A DNA stretch of 64,000 nucleotides from CAZYBG01 sp964645155 (lineage in GTDB: Bacteria; Pseudomonadota; Alphaproteobacteria; Rhodobacterales; Rhodobacteraceae). The position numbers and the translations under genes are program-made. The stretch lies in contig CAZYBG010000008.1 in assembly GCA_964645155.1 (NCBI GenBank), positions 1 to 64,000 on the forward strand, in the 5' to 3' direction. A model generated the notes under the pieces. The model searched no databases. It was not told the origin of the DNA and worked only from the letters and a program-made list of their open reading frames with translations. Below, piece by piece: positions 8,851 through 17,665 of the stretch (position 1 is the stretch's first letter; the number at the start of each line of letters is the position of its first letter).

Positions 8851-8920
8851 GGTTCTGCTCCTCTCTCTGGTTGCGGGACCGCTGTCGGCCCCCGAGAGGA
8901 AAACGGGCGGCCCGCGGCCG

Positions 8921-9334
8921 CTATTCCCGACGCTCGGCCGCGCCGCGCGCATCGGCGATCGTCCGCCGGCCAAGCAGGCGGAGCGCGAGGCGCCGGCCGC
9001 GGACGAGGAGCGGGTAGAGCGCAGCCGCGCGGCGCGGCGAACGGAAGATCTGCCGCATCACGCGGTTGAAGGCGCCGTCCGGCGCCGTCAGGACCGCCAG
9101 GTGCCGCATCGCCGCCTCGCCGTGGAAGACCTGCTTGCCGTGCCGCACGATCATGCCTTCGTCGAGGTCGTAGCCCCTGGCGACCACCTCGGCAACGGCG
9201 GCCGCGTCGGAGCGCGCATTGATCAACCGGACATGCCCGACCTCGCGGCGAAGCCGGGTCAGCCTGACATAGGACGCGCAGAACGGGCATTCGCCGTCGT
9301 AGATGATCTCGATGTCCGGGTCACCTGCGGCCAT
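8921..9334 (-). CDS. DCC-family (DUF393) thiol-disulfide oxidoreductase-like protein
   Basis: 137 residues from the ATG at 9334, which has GGAGAG upstream; a TTG 21 bp further upstream is less likely. The family signature is IIYDGECPFCASYVRLTR with a CxxC pair near residues 16-19, then a thioredoxin-like fold (INARSDAAAVAEVVARGYDLDEGMIV, HGKQVFHGEAAM). DCC proteins (for the D-C-C of DGxCxxC) are predicted thiol-disulfide oxidoreductases. They are often encoded beside or fused to HTTM/VKGC-like membrane proteins, as here: the divergent neighbour at 9428 is a VKGC homologue. There is no signal peptide, so the redox site is probably cytoplasmic. The substrate is unknown. Confidence 0.85.
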   Translation of the reverse strand: MAAGDPDIEIIYDGECPFCASYVRLTRLRREVGHVRLINARSDAAAVAEVVARGYDLDEGMIVRHGKQVFHGEAAMRHLAVLTAPDGAFNRVMRQIFRSPRRAAALYPLLVRGRRLALRLLGRRTIADARGAAERRE

Positions 9335-9363
9335 GAACGTCTCTCCGGTTTCCAAGTGCCCTA

Positions 9364-9396
9364 TGGAATAACGTGACCCGCCTGCACGTTATTCCA
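9364..9396. promoter_or_regulatory. 33-bp inverted repeat between DCC-family and VKGC-like genes
   Basis: TGGAATAACGTG (9364-9375) and CACGTTATTCCA (9385-9396) are perfect 12-base inverted arms around a 9-base spacer. The element lies almost in the middle of the 93-bp divergent intergenic region, 29 bp from the DCC start and 31 bp from the VKGC start. This is the expected position for a dimeric regulator controlling both genes. A transcript hairpin is an alternative reading. Confidence 0.6.
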
Positions 9397-9427
9397 ATGT
9401 AAGTTGCACATCGAACGGAGCAGGGAC

Positions 9428-10852
9428 ATGGATGTGACGGTCGATCGGCAAGCCCTCCTGCCGCGCGCAGCCGCCGCGCTGTCGCGGCCGGTCTCGGCGC
9501 AGTCGCTCGCAGTCTTCCGAATCGCGATAGGTGCCCTTCTGGCGCTCGATTGCTGGCGCTTCATCGCGCACGACCGGATCTACAGATACTACGTCCAGCC
9601 CGAGTTCCACTTCACCTATCCGGGTTTCGGATGGGTGTCGCCGTTGCCCGAGCCCTGGATCTATCTGGCGTGGCTCACCATGGGCGCGCTTGCCATCCTC
9701 GTGATGGTCGGCCTGTTCTACCGGCTGGCGATCATCGGGCTCATGGTCGTCTTCACCTACTTCTTCCTGCTCGACCGGGCGGAGTACCTCAATCACTTCT
9801 ACCTCGTCATCCTGTTCCTGTTTCTGCTCTGCTTCCTGCCGGCGCACCGGGCCTGGTCGCTCGACGCGCAGCTCCGACCCGGCCGAGGTCCGGCCGTCGT
9901 CCCCTATGCCGCGGTCTTCATCCTGCGCGCGCAGATGGAGATCATGCTGATCTTTGCGGGGCTGGTGAAGATCACGCCCGACTGGCTCGCGGGCGAGCCT
10001 CTCGGGCTCTGGCTCCGGGCGCAGGCCGACGAGTTTCCGCTTGGCTGGCTCTTCCACTACGATGCCGTGATCCTCGCCGGCACCTGGGGCACGATCCTCC
10101 TCCATGTCCTCGGCGCGCCGCTGCTTCTCTGGAAGCGCACGCGGCTCGTGACCTTCCTCGTCTACTGCGTCTTCCACTCGGCCAACGCGGTCTTCTTCAA
10201 CATCGGCATCTTTCCCTGGCTGACCATCGCGGCGACGACGATCTTCTTCGCACCGGACTGGCCGGGGCGGCTTCTCGCCCGGCTCGGGCGCGTGCGGCCG
10301 GTGCCTCCGGCCGTCACGTCGGTGCCGGTGCCGGTGCCGCTGTCCCGTGCCGCGATTGCCGCCATCGCTGTCTGGATCGGCGTGCAGCTCTACCTTCCCA
10401 TCCGGGCCGCGTTCTTCCCGACCGACGTGCGCTGGAGCGGCGACGGCCACGAACTGTCCTGGCGGATGCGGATCTTCGATCGCGACGCGCAGGGCACATT
10501 CTACGTGACCGCCGCCAATGGCGATGTCTGGGCGGTGAAGCCCGAGGAGTTCCTGACCGCGCGCCAAGCCGGCAAGATGCTCGTGCGGCCCGACATGATC
10601 CATCAGTTCGCCGGCTATCTCGACCGCGTCTGGCAGGAGGCCGGCTACGGCGATGTCGCGGTGCGGGCCGAGATATCAAAGTCGCTGAACGGCCGGCCGC
10701 CGCAGCCTTTCGTCGATCCGGCCGTGGATCTCAGCGCCGTCGCGTTCAACAATTTCGGCCCCGACCCGTGGGTCGTGCCGCTCGATCTGCCGGTCTGGGG
10801 CATCCGCGACAACCGGCTCGGTCGTGAGTTCGCCGACGGTGCGGCCAACTGA
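9428..10852 (+). CDS. Vitamin K-dependent gamma-carboxylase-like (HTTM) membrane protein
   Basis: 474 residues from the ATG at 9428 (GGAGCAGGG ribosome site). The first 300 residues contain about eight hydrophobic helices; the remainder is a soluble domain. Features shared with vitamin K-dependent gamma-glutamyl carboxylase (VKGC): the LNHFYLVILFLFLLCFLP helix, the segment GLVKITPDWLAGEPL with Lys181 at the position of the VKGC catalytic base, the HELSWRMRIFDRD motif, and RPDMIHQFAGYL near the C-terminus. VKGC couples oxidation of a hydroquinone to carboxylation of protein Glu residues in animals; bacterial homologues are mostly uncharacterised. Divergent neighbours are a DCC oxidoreductase and an Asp-rich secreted peptide. 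The family call is firm; carboxylase activity is inference. Confidence 0.8.
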   Translation: MDVTVDRQALLPRAAAALSRPVSAQSLAVFRIAIGALLALDCWRFIAHDRIYRYYVQPEFHFTYPGFGWVSPLPEPWIYLAWLTMGALAILVMVGLFYRLAIIGLMVVFTYFFLLDRAEYLNHFYLVILFLFLLCFLPAHRAWSLDAQLRPGRGPAVVPYAAVFILRAQMEIMLIFAGLVKITPDWLAGEPLGLWLRAQADEFPLGWLFHYDAVILAGTWGTILLHVLGAPLLLWKRTRLVTFLVYCVFHSANAVFFNIGIFPWLTIAATTIFFAPDWPGRLLARLGRVRPVPPAVTSVPVPVPLSRAAIAAIAVWIGVQLYLPIRAAFFPTDVRWSGDGHELSWRMRIFDRDAQGTFYVTAANGDVWAVKPEEFLTARQAGKMLVRPDMIHQFAGYLDRVWQEAGYGDVAVRAEISKSLNGRPPQPFVDPAVDLSAVAFNNFGPDPWVVPLDLPVWGIRDNRLGREFADGAAN

Positions 10853-10884
10853 GCGCGCCAGCCCGAGTGGGCCGGTTCCCTCGC

Positions 10885-12327
10885 CTACTCGGCGGCCCAG
10901 CCGGAGACGGCCTTGACCTCGCAGAAGTCCTCGAGGCCCCAGATCCCGCCTTCGCGCCCGTTGCCGGAGGCCTTCATGCCGCCGAAGGGTGATCCGGCGC
11001 CGCGCGACTTCCCGTTCATTTCCACCATGCCCGAGCGGAGCCGCCGGGCGAGGCGAACCCGACGCGCATCGTCCTGGCTCTGGACATAGTTCGTCAGGCC
11101 ATAGGGCGTGTCGTTGGCGATCCGCAGGGCCTCGTCCTCGCCGTCGAAGGGGATGATCGACAGCACCGGTCCGAAGATCTCCTCGCGCGCGATCGTCATG
11201 TCGTTCGTCACGTCGGCAAAGACCGTCGGGCGCACGAAATAGCCGCGGTTGAAGCCTTCCGGGCGGCCAAGGCCGCCGGCCACGAGCCGCGCGCCCTCGT
11301 CAATGCCCTTCTGGATCAGGCCCTGGATCTTCTCGAACTGTGCCGCGCTGACGACCGGGCCGATATGCCGGCCCGGCTCGTGCGCCGACCCCACCGCCGT
11401 GGCCTTCGCCGTCTCGGCCGCGATCTCGACGGCGCGGTCGTAGACCGACCGTTCGACCAGCATCCGCGTCGGTGCATTGCAGCTCTGGCCGGAATTGTTG
11501 AAGCAATGCCGCGCGCCGCGGGCGACCGCCTTGTCGTCGGCATCGGCGAAGATCAGGTTCGCGCCCTTGCCGCCGAGTTCCAGATGCACCCGCTTCAGTG
11601 TGTCGGCGGCGGCCTTCGAGATCGCGATACCGGCGCGGGTCGACCCCGTGAAGCTGACCATGTCGACGCCCGGATGTGCCGAAAGCTGGCTGCCCACGCC
11701 CGCGCCGTCACCGTTCACCAGATTGAAGACGCCGGGCGGAAAACCCGCCTCGTCCACGAACTCGGCGAAGAGCAGTGACGAGAGCGGCGCGATCTCGGAA
11801 GGCTTGAGGACCATCGAGCAGCCGACCAGCATGGCGGGCACCGCCTTGAGGGTGACCTGGTTCATCGGCCAGTTCCACGGCGTGATCATGGCGACGACGC
11901 CCACCGCCTCGTAGATGATCCGGTCGCCGGGAGCGTGCGGCCCCAGCGGGCGCTCGAACTCGAAGCTGTCGAAGGCGGTCAGGAAGTTCTTCGCGTGCCA
12001 GTCGAAGCAGGGTGCCTGGCTGTCCCGTGCCATGTCGATCGGTGCGCCCATCTCGAGGCTGATCGCCTGCGCCATCTCCTCCGAGCGATGCCGGTAGACG
12101 TCGAAGAGCTTCGCGACCAGCCGGCGCCGCTCCGCCGGCGCGGTTCCGAAGGCCCAGCCCTCGAAGGCCGCCCGCGCCGCGGCGACGGCCGCGTCGGTGT
12201 CCGCCTGCCCACCGAGCGAAATCACGGCGCAGGGGCCCTCGGTCGAGGGGTCGATCACCTCCAGGTCGTTCCGCGCAGCCGGCGAGACCCAGTGCCCGTC
12301 GATGTAGAACTCGCGTTTCTCGATCAT
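10885..12327 (-). CDS. NAD(P)-dependent aldehyde dehydrogenase
   Basis: 480 residues from the ATG at 12327 (GGAGG ribosome site); the frame extends upstream without a better start. Aldehyde dehydrogenase superfamily: ITPWNWPMNQVTLK (catalytic Asn), VLKPSEIAPLSS (cofactor), FTGSTRAGIAISKAAA, the ELGGKGANLIF general-base motif, NNSGQSCNAPTRM with the nucleophilic Cys, and EEIFGPVLSIIPFD. It oxidises an aldehyde to the acid with NAD(P)+ in the cytoplasm. The substrate cannot be predicted; family relatives are annotated as broad-range aldehyde dehydrogenases. It is convergent with the VKGC-like gene and divergent from the peroxiredoxin. Confidence 0.93.
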   Translation of the reverse strand: MIEKREFYIDGHWVSPAARNDLEVIDPSTEGPCAVISLGGQADTDAAVAAARAAFEGWAFGTAPAERRRLVAKLFDVYRHRSEEMAQAISLEMGAPIDMARDSQAPCFDWHAKNFLTAFDSFEFERPLGPHAPGDRIIYEAVGVVAMITPWNWPMNQVTLKAVPAMLVGCSMVLKPSEIAPLSSLLFAEFVDEAGFPPGVFNLVNGDGAGVGSQLSAHPGVDMVSFTGSTRAGIAISKAAADTLKRVHLELGGKGANLIFADADDKAVARGARHCFNNSGQSCNAPTRMLVERSVYDRAVEIAAETAKATAVGSAHEPGRHIGPVVSAAQFEKIQGLIQKGIDEGARLVAGGLGRPEGFNRGYFVRPTVFADVTNDMTIAREEIFGPVLSIIPFDGEDEALRIANDTPYGLTNYVQSQDDARRVRLARRLRSGMVEMNGKSRGAGSPFGGMKASGNGREGGIWGLEDFCEVKAVSGWAAE

Positions 12328-12553
12328 TTCCGCCTCCGTCCGGGTTGGCGGGCACAGTGTCACCCGCCCCGCGGAGTCGCAAGCTGCCCACGTCTGCGGG
12401 AATGCCGTTTCGCTGCCTTCCGTTCCGCCGGAACGGCGTTGGCCCCGCCCGGCGACCCGTGGCACGCACGGCCTTTTTCCCGAACCGCCCCCGTGCACGA
12501 CAGGCGGTGAAGGTATATCTCTGGTCCGAAGACAGACGTCAGAGGAGACCGCC

Positions 12554-13210
12554 ATGGGACTTCGCATCAACGATATCGCCCCCGACTTCACCGCCGAGTC
12601 GACCGAAGGCACGATCCGCTTCCACGACTGGATCGGCGACGGTTACGCGATCCTGTTCTCGCATCCCCGGGACTTCACGCCGGTCTGCACGACCGAGTTC
12701 GGCGCCGTGGCGCAGCTCGCGCCCGAGTTCGAGAAGCGCAGGACGAAGGTGATCGGCGTGTCGGTGGACAGCGTCGACGACCACCTCAAGTGGAAGCGCG
12801 ACATCGAGGCCTTCGCGGGCGCCCCCGCCAACTTCCCGATCATCGACGACACGGCGCTGGCCGTCTCCAAGGCCTACGACATGCTTCCGGCGGAGTACTA
12901 CCTGCCGCAGGAGGGCCGGACGCCCGCGCATTCGGCGACGGTGCGGACGGTCTACATCATCGGGCCCGACAAGAAGGTGCGCTTGACGATGACCTATCCG
13001 ATGTCGATCGGGCGCAACTTCGCTGAAATCCTGCGCGCGCTCGATGCCGTCCGGGCGACCGACGGGGTTCCCTTCGCGACGCCGGCCAACTGGGTGCCGG
13101 GCCAGGACGTGATCGTGGCGCTCAGCGTCCCGACCGAGGAGGCCAAGCAGCGCTTCCCTGACCTCGACATCAAGTTGCCCTACCTGCGCTACACCAAGCA
13201 GCCGGCCTGA
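12554..13210 (+). CDS. 1-Cys peroxiredoxin (Prx6 type)
   Basis: 218 residues. The N-terminal thioredoxin-like domain contains LFSHPRDFTPVCTTEFGA, where PVCTTE holds the peroxidatic Cys with Thr and the later Arg. The downstream DSVDDHLKWKRDIE and the C-terminal extension (ATPANWVPGQDVIVALSVP) are typical of the Prx6/AhpC-related 1-Cys group; no resolving Cys is visible. It reduces H2O2 and organic peroxides in the cytoplasm. The RBS is CAGAGGAGACCGCC. The 226-bp region upstream, shared with the divergent aldehyde dehydrogenase, contains a 7-bp inverted repeat CCGTTCC-GCC-GGAACGG at about 12419-12435. Confidence 0.92.
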   Translation: MGLRINDIAPDFTAESTEGTIRFHDWIGDGYAILFSHPRDFTPVCTTEFGAVAQLAPEFEKRRTKVIGVSVDSVDDHLKWKRDIEAFAGAPANFPIIDDTALAVSKAYDMLPAEYYLPQEGRTPAHSATVRTVYIIGPDKKVRLTMTYPMSIGRNFAEILRALDAVRATDGVPFATPANWVPGQDVIVALSVPTEEAKQRFPDLDIKLPYLRYTKQPA

Positions 13211-13219
13211 GCGCCGGAC

Positions 13220-13245
13220 CGGCAGGGGCCGTCCGGCCCCTGCCG
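13220..13245. terminator. Bidirectional terminator between peroxiredoxin and L,D-transpeptidase
   Basis: 11-bp perfect stem (13220-13230 with 13235-13245), loop GTCC, located between two convergent stop codons. No T-run is present. Confidence 0.7.
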
Positions 13246-13248
13246 CCG

Positions 13249-13833
13249 CTATGCCTCCGCGCTCTTGGGATGCAGAACGATCGGCGTGCCGAGCGCGACC
13301 CTGGCGTACAGATCCTCGACATGCTGGTTCACCAGCCGGACGCAGCCGTTCGACACCGCCGACCCTATCGTCCAAGGCTCGGGCGTTCCGTGGATCCTGA
13401 GGAACGTATCGCCCCGCCCCGGCGAGAACAGATAGAGCGCACGCGAGCCGAGCGGGTTGGCGGGGCCGCCCGGCATTCCCTCGGCCCACTGGGCATAGGC
13501 AGCGGGGTTTCGGGCGATCATCTCGTCGGTCGGCCGCCAGGTCGGCCATTCCTTCTTCGCGCCAAGGTGGAAGATCCCCTGTTCGTAGAGGTCGCCCCGA
13601 CCGATCCCGACCCGGTAGCGGATCGCCTTTCCGTCGGCGAGCGTCAGGTAGAGGCTGAAGTTCGTCGGGTCGACATGGATCTCGTTGGGCGCGAAGTTCG
13701 CGCGGATCCGCACGATCACCGGTCGCCAGTCTTCGGGGACGGCCCAGCCAGCCGGCGCCTGAGCGACCGCGGGCAGTGCGGATACGGCCAGAACGGCACC
13801 CGCCGACAGCAGGACTTCACGTCGTCCGATCAT
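13249..13833 (-). CDS. L,D-transpeptidase (YkuD domain), exported
   Basis: 194 residues. The N-terminus MIGRREVLLSAGAVLAVSALP is a Tat-like or Sec signal (twin Arg followed by a hydrophobic core) with cleavage near AVAQA. The YkuD catalytic domain follows: IHVDPTNFSLYLTLADGKAIRYRVGIG, then the active-site motif reading IHGTPEP ... SNGCVRL with the nucleophilic Cys near residue 167. It forms 3-3 cross-links in peptidoglycan or attaches proteins to it in the periplasm. The RBS is GGGGGAAGAGC. It is a single gene with a shared terminator. Confidence 0.92.
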   Translation of the reverse strand: MIGRREVLLSAGAVLAVSALPAVAQAPAGWAVPEDWRPVIVRIRANFAPNEIHVDPTNFSLYLTLADGKAIRYRVGIGRGDLYEQGIFHLGAKKEWPTWRPTDEMIARNPAAYAQWAEGMPGGPANPLGSRALYLFSPGRGDTFLRIHGTPEPWTIGSAVSNGCVRLVNQHVEDLYARVALGTPIVLHPKSAEA

Positions 13834-13990
13834 GCTCTTCCCCCGTTAACAACGCCGGCCTAACCTGACCGAATCGCAGACGATCCAGATTATGCCGGAG
13901 GTTCCCGCACTTCCGGCCCTCACACCCGCGCGAGGGGATATGTTGCGTGACATCGGCGCATCACCGCGACCCGCTGAAGCCCAACGGAAA

Positions 13991-14016
13991 GGGCCCCGGC
14001 ATCGCTGCCGGGGCCC
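13991..14016 (-). terminator. Terminator downstream of pnp
   Basis: 11-bp stem GGGCCCCGGCA (13991-14001) with its complement at 14006-14016 and a 4-base loop. On the minus strand it is followed by TTTCCGTT, giving a short U-rich tail 25-50 bases after the pnp stop. Confidence 0.75.
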
Positions 14017-14040
14017 GGTACTTCATGCCGGAAGAAGGGG

Positions 14041-16191
14041 TCAGGCGTCGGCCTCTTCCTTGTCGGCCTGCTCCTTGGTCAACTCCTTGCCGGTCTCCTG
14101 ATCGACGATCTTCATCGACAGCCGCACCTTGCCGCGATCGTCGAAGCCCAGCAGCTTGACCCAGACTTCCTGGCCCTCGGTCAGCGCATCCGACGGATGG
14201 TTGAGCCGCTTCGGAGCGATCTGGCTGACATGGACCAGCCCGTCGCGCTTGCCGAAGAAGTTCACGAAGGCGCCGAAATCGACCAGCTTGACGACCTTGC
14301 CCTTGTAGACCTTGCCCTCCTCGGGCTCGGCCACGATCGAGTAGATCATGTCGTAGGCCTTCTGGATCGCCTCGGCATTGGCCGACGCGATCTTGATGAC
14401 ACCGTCGTCGTTGATGTCGACCTTGGCGCCCGAGACCTCGACGATCTCGCGGATGACCTTGCCGCCCGAGCCGATCACTTCGCGTATCTTGTCGGTCGGG
14501 ATCGTCATCGTCTCGATCCGCGGGGCGTGCGCCGAGAACTCGGTGCGGCCCTGGCTCAGCGCGCTGGCCATCTCGCCCAGGATATGCATCCGGCCGTCCT
14601 TGGCCTGCGCCAGCGCCTGTTTCATGATCGCCGGCGTAATGCCTGCGACCTTGATGTCCATCTGCAGCGAGGTGATGCCGTTCGCGGTGCCGGCGACCTT
14701 GAAGTCCATGTCGCCCAGGTGGTCCTCGTCGCCGAGGATGTCCGTCAGCACCGCCCACTTGCCGTCATCCTCGAGGATGAGGCCCATGGCCACGCCGGCG
14801 ACCGGCGCCTTCAGCGGTACGCCCGCATCCATCATGCTGAGCGAACCGCCGCAGACCGATGCCATCGACGACGAGCCGTTCGATTCGGTGATCTCCGAGA
14901 CGACGCGGATCGTGTAGGGGAACTCGGTCGGCGCCGGCAGCACCGCCTGAAGCGCCCGCCAGGCGAGCTTGCCGTGGCCGATCTCGCGCCGGCCGGGCGG
15001 GCCGAAGCGGCCGACCTCGCCCACCGAATAGGGCGGGAAGTTGTAGTGCAGCAGGAAGTTCGAGCGGAAGTTGCCGTGCAGCGCGTCGATGATCTGCTCG
15101 TCCTCGCCGGTGCCGAGCGTGGTGATGACCAGCGCCTGGGTCTCGCCCCGGGTGAACAGGGCCGAGCCGTGGGTGCGGGGCAGGATGCCGACTTCCGAGA
15201 CGATCGGGCGCACGGTCTTGGTGTCGCGCCCGTCGATCCGCTTGCCCGCCTTCACGATGTCGCCGCGCAGCACGGCCGATTCAAGCTTCTTGAACGACGC
15301 CCAGAGGTTCGCGTCGGCAAGCTCCTCCTCGGTCAGGCCCGCCTTGACCGTGTCGATCGCAGCCTCAATCGCGTGGGTCCGGGCCTGCTTGTCGCGGATC
15401 GCGAAAGCCTCGCGCATCTTCGCCTCGCCCAGGCTCTTCACCCGGGCGGAGAGAGCCGAGTAGTCGGCCGGCTGGAAGTCGAAGGGTTCCTTGGCGGCGG
15501 CCTCGGCAAGGTCGATGATCAGGTCGATCACCGGCTGCATCTGGGCGTGACCGAACTCGACAGCGCCCAGCATCTCGTCCTCGGACAGCTCATAGGCCTC
15601 CGATTCCACCATCATCACGGCGTCCTTGGTGCCGGCGACCACGAGGTCGAGCCTCTGCTCGGGCTTGGTGCGAAGCTGGTCCATGTCGGCGACGTCCGGG
15701 TTCAGGACGTATTCGCCGTTCGAGAAACCGACGCGCGCCGCGCCGATCGGGCCCATGAAGGGCACGCCCGAGACGGTCAGCGCCGCCGAAGCGGCGATCA
15801 TCGCGACGATGTCGGGGTCGTTGACGAGGTCGTGCGAGAGCACGGTGCAGATCACCAGCACCTCGTTGCGGAAGCCCTCGACGAAAAGCGGCCGGATCGG
15901 CCGGTCGATCAGGCGCGAGGTCAGAACCTCCTTCTCGGACGGGCGACCCTCGCGCTTGAAGAAGCCGCCGGGCACCTTGCCCGCGGCGTAGGTCTTTTCC
16001 TGGTAGTGGACGGTGAGCGGGAAGAAGTCCTGCCCCGGCTTCGCCTCCTTGGCGAACGTCACGTTGGCCATGACGGAGGTCTCGCCCAGCGTGGCGATGA
16101 CCGAACCATCGGCCTGGCGGGCAACCTTGCCCGTTTCCAGCGTGAGCGTTTCATGGCCCCACTGGATCGATCTCTTCGTTTCGTTGAACAT
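14041..16191 (-). CDS. pnp: Polyribonucleotide nucleotidyltransferase (PNPase)
   Basis: 716 residues. There are two RNase PH-like domains; the first starts with [17 protein letters not shown], the second with [14 protein letters not shown] and includes [21 protein letters not shown] near residue 430. These are followed by a KH domain ([18 protein letters not shown]) and an S1 domain ([20 protein letters not shown] ... LVHVSQI). It carries out 3'-5' phosphorolysis of RNA in mRNA decay and is a degradosome partner. The usual neighbour rpsO is 1.96 kb upstream on the same strand, separated by two opposite-strand genes, so pnp must have its own promoter. The 5' leader (16192-16260) has GC-rich inverted repeats that could take part in the known PNPase autoregulation. 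Confidence 0.97.
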   Translation of the reverse strand: MFNETKRSIQWGHETLTLETGKVARQADGSVIATLGETSVMANVTFAKEAKPGQDFFPLTVHYQEKTYAAGKVPGGFFKREGRPSEKEVLTSRLIDRPIRPLFVEGFRNEVLVICTVLSHDLVNDPDIVAMIAASAALTVSGVPFMGPIGAARVGFSNGEYVLNPDVADMDQLRTKPEQRLDLVVAGTKDAVMMVESEAYELSEDEMLGAVEFGHAQMQPVIDLIIDLAEAAAKEPFDFQPADYSALSARVKSLGEAKMREAFAIRDKQARTHAIEAAIDTVKAGLTEEELADANLWASFKKLESAVLRGDIVKAGKRIDGRDTKTVRPIVSEVGILPRTHGSALFTRGETQALVITTLGTGEDEQIIDALHGNFRSNFLLHYNFPPYSVGEVGRFGPPGRREIGHGKLAWRALQAVLPAPTEFPYTIRVVSEITESNGSSSMASVCGGSLSMMDAGVPLKAPVAGVAMGLILEDDGKWAVLTDILGDEDHLGDMDFKVAGTANGITSLQMDIKVAGITPAIMKQALAQAKDGRMHILGEMASALSQGRTEFSAHAPRIETMTIPTDKIREVIGSGGKVIREIVEVSGAKVDINDDGVIKIASANAEAIQKAYDMIYSIVAEPEEGKVYKGKVVKLVDFGAFVNFFGKRDGLVHVSQIAPKRLNHPSDALTEGQEVWVKLLGFDDRGKVRLSMKIVDQETGKELTKEQADKEEADA

Positions 16192-16430
16192 CTAGCGTTT
16201 CCTGTCTGGGAGCACTCCCGGGCGGTCCCGGGTCTCCCGTTGCGTGGCGGCCCCATTGCCGCCGACCCCTTCATCATTCCATGCGCCGGGGCCGTGGCGT
16301 CACGTCTCAGATGCGCGGGCGATACAGGAAACTCGCCCGAATGGAAAGCGCCGATCCGCAGTGGTCCTGCGCGGCAGCCAGGTCCGCTCCGCCCCCGTCA
16401 GGGGCAGGAATTCCGCAATGGCGCGGCGCC

Positions 16431-16450
16431 GCGATCAGGTGCATGATCGC
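16431..16450. promoter_or_regulatory. Inverted repeat in the pnp / metzincin intergenic region
   Basis: GCGATCA (16431-16437) and TGATCGC (16444-16450) flank a 6-base spacer, upstream of the metzincin gene. It is a candidate operator for the plus-strand pair. The rest of 16192-16540 (349 bp) holds GC-rich inverted repeats near the pnp start and nothing else I can support. Confidence 0.35.
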
Positions 16451-16540
16451 ATTCATTGTTGATGCTCATTTTTGAAACCTTGCGGCCCCTGCGGCTCGAC
16501 ACGAGCCATTCAAAGGCCGCATCCATTTCTGGAGAACCTC

Positions 16541-17650
16541 ATGCCCGCCTGCATTGAATGGGCCGAAGAACGTACCGAGGAATGCAACAACTGGGAGGAC
16601 CAGGGCTACAGCGACTGCTCCCAGTTCCGCGAGGACTGCTGCGACTGGTGGCCGTGCAGCTGGGCCTGCGAAGTCGTCTCGTGGGTCTGCGTTGCCTTCG
16701 TCTGGGTGGCGAAGTGGGTCTGCGTCGGCTGGACGGTCATCACGACAGCGGTCTGCGTGCTGTGGGACATCGTCACCACGATCGTCAACGCAATCCTGGT
16801 CACGCTCGAATCGATCCTGGGGTGGGTGCTCTCCGCGATCGCCTTCGTGATCGAACTCATCCAGGCGATCCCGATCCTCGGCACGCTGATCCGCTGGGTT
16901 CTCAACGCCGTGACGTTCGTGGTTTGGACCATACTGAGCCTTGGGGATGCGCTGCTCGGGCTGATCGGCATCCGCCCCGAGAAGATCCTGCGCGTCTGCA
17001 CCGTGATCCTGCGCGACGAGCGCGGCAGCGCGGTCGCTTCCGACGAGTTCGCGCGCCAGATCCTGCAACTCGCCGCCGACGTCTACAAGCGCGACGCGAA
17101 CATCCGCATCGTGCCGCTCGGGCCATTCCGGTACGCCACGGGATTCGCGCCGGCCGGGACGGTCGATTCCAGCTGGTTTTCGGTCAATGACGGCCCGAGC
17201 GATGCCGACGTTCTCGACGTGCCCTGCAACGCCGGCGGCGCAGCGGCGGACTGGGGGCTGACCGGATCGAAATTCCAGCTTCTTGCCAGTGTAAGGTGCT
17301 TCTTCGGCGCGTGGCGGCGCGTCACCGGCTACGGCGCTCCCGTGTCCTGTTTCATCATCCGCTCGGTTCCGGGCGCGCTGGGCTGCGCGCTCTGGATCAC
17401 CGACTATGCCACGATCGTGGGCGAGCAGACGCCGGTCGGCGGCACGCCGACCAGCCCGCGGGTGCTTGGCCACGAGGTCGGCCATGCCGGCAACCTCTGG
17501 CACGTCTGCTCGGACGACGACCTGCGCAACCTGATGGGCACGTCCGGCGCCTGCAGCCCCGCCGGGGCGGAGCCCGACAGGGCGAACCCGCGGATGAGCA
17601 ACTGGCAGGTTCTGCTGGTTCGCGCCTCGAAACACGCCACGTACTTCTGA
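16541..17650 (+). CDS. Membrane-anchored metzincin-like protease with Cys/Trp-rich N-terminus
   Basis: 369 residues from the ATG at 16541 (TGGAGAACCTC upstream). Residues 1-45 are packed with Cys and Trp in a regular C-x2-W type pattern (ACIEWAEERTEEC, DCCDWWPCSWAC). Residues 45-150 are hydrophobic with about three to four candidate membrane helices, some still carrying periodic Trp/Cys (WVCVAFVWVAKWVCVGW). The C-terminal soluble domain has HEVGHAGNLWH (His311, Glu312, His315, His321) and a Met-turn RNLMGTSG (Met332) ten residues later, the arrangement of metzincin zinc proteases. The Gly usual at position 8 of the motif is Asn. The specific family is not recognised. It is opposite in strand to the flanking rpsO and pnp and is followed after 15 bp by a small membrane protein gene. 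Confidence 0.75.
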   Translation: MPACIEWAEERTEECNNWEDQGYSDCSQFREDCCDWWPCSWACEVVSWVCVAFVWVAKWVCVGWTVITTAVCVLWDIVTTIVNAILVTLESILGWVLSAIAFVIELIQAIPILGTLIRWVLNAVTFVVWTILSLGDALLGLIGIRPEKILRVCTVILRDERGSAVASDEFARQILQLAADVYKRDANIRIVPLGPFRYATGFAPAGTVDSSWFSVNDGPSDADVLDVPCNAGGAAADWGLTGSKFQLLASVRCFFGAWRRVTGYGAPVSCFIIRSVPGALGCALWITDYATIVGEQTPVGGTPTSPRVLGHEVGHAGNLWHVCSDDDLRNLMGTSGACSPAGAEPDRANPRMSNWQVLLVRASKHATYF

Positions 17651-17665
17651 CCGGAGCGACCCGAC

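Noticed and set aside
14197..16446. A 749-codon plus-strand frame over pnp
   Set aside because: It is the complement of pnp codons and has the biased composition (His, Arg, Leu, Val) of a shadow frame.
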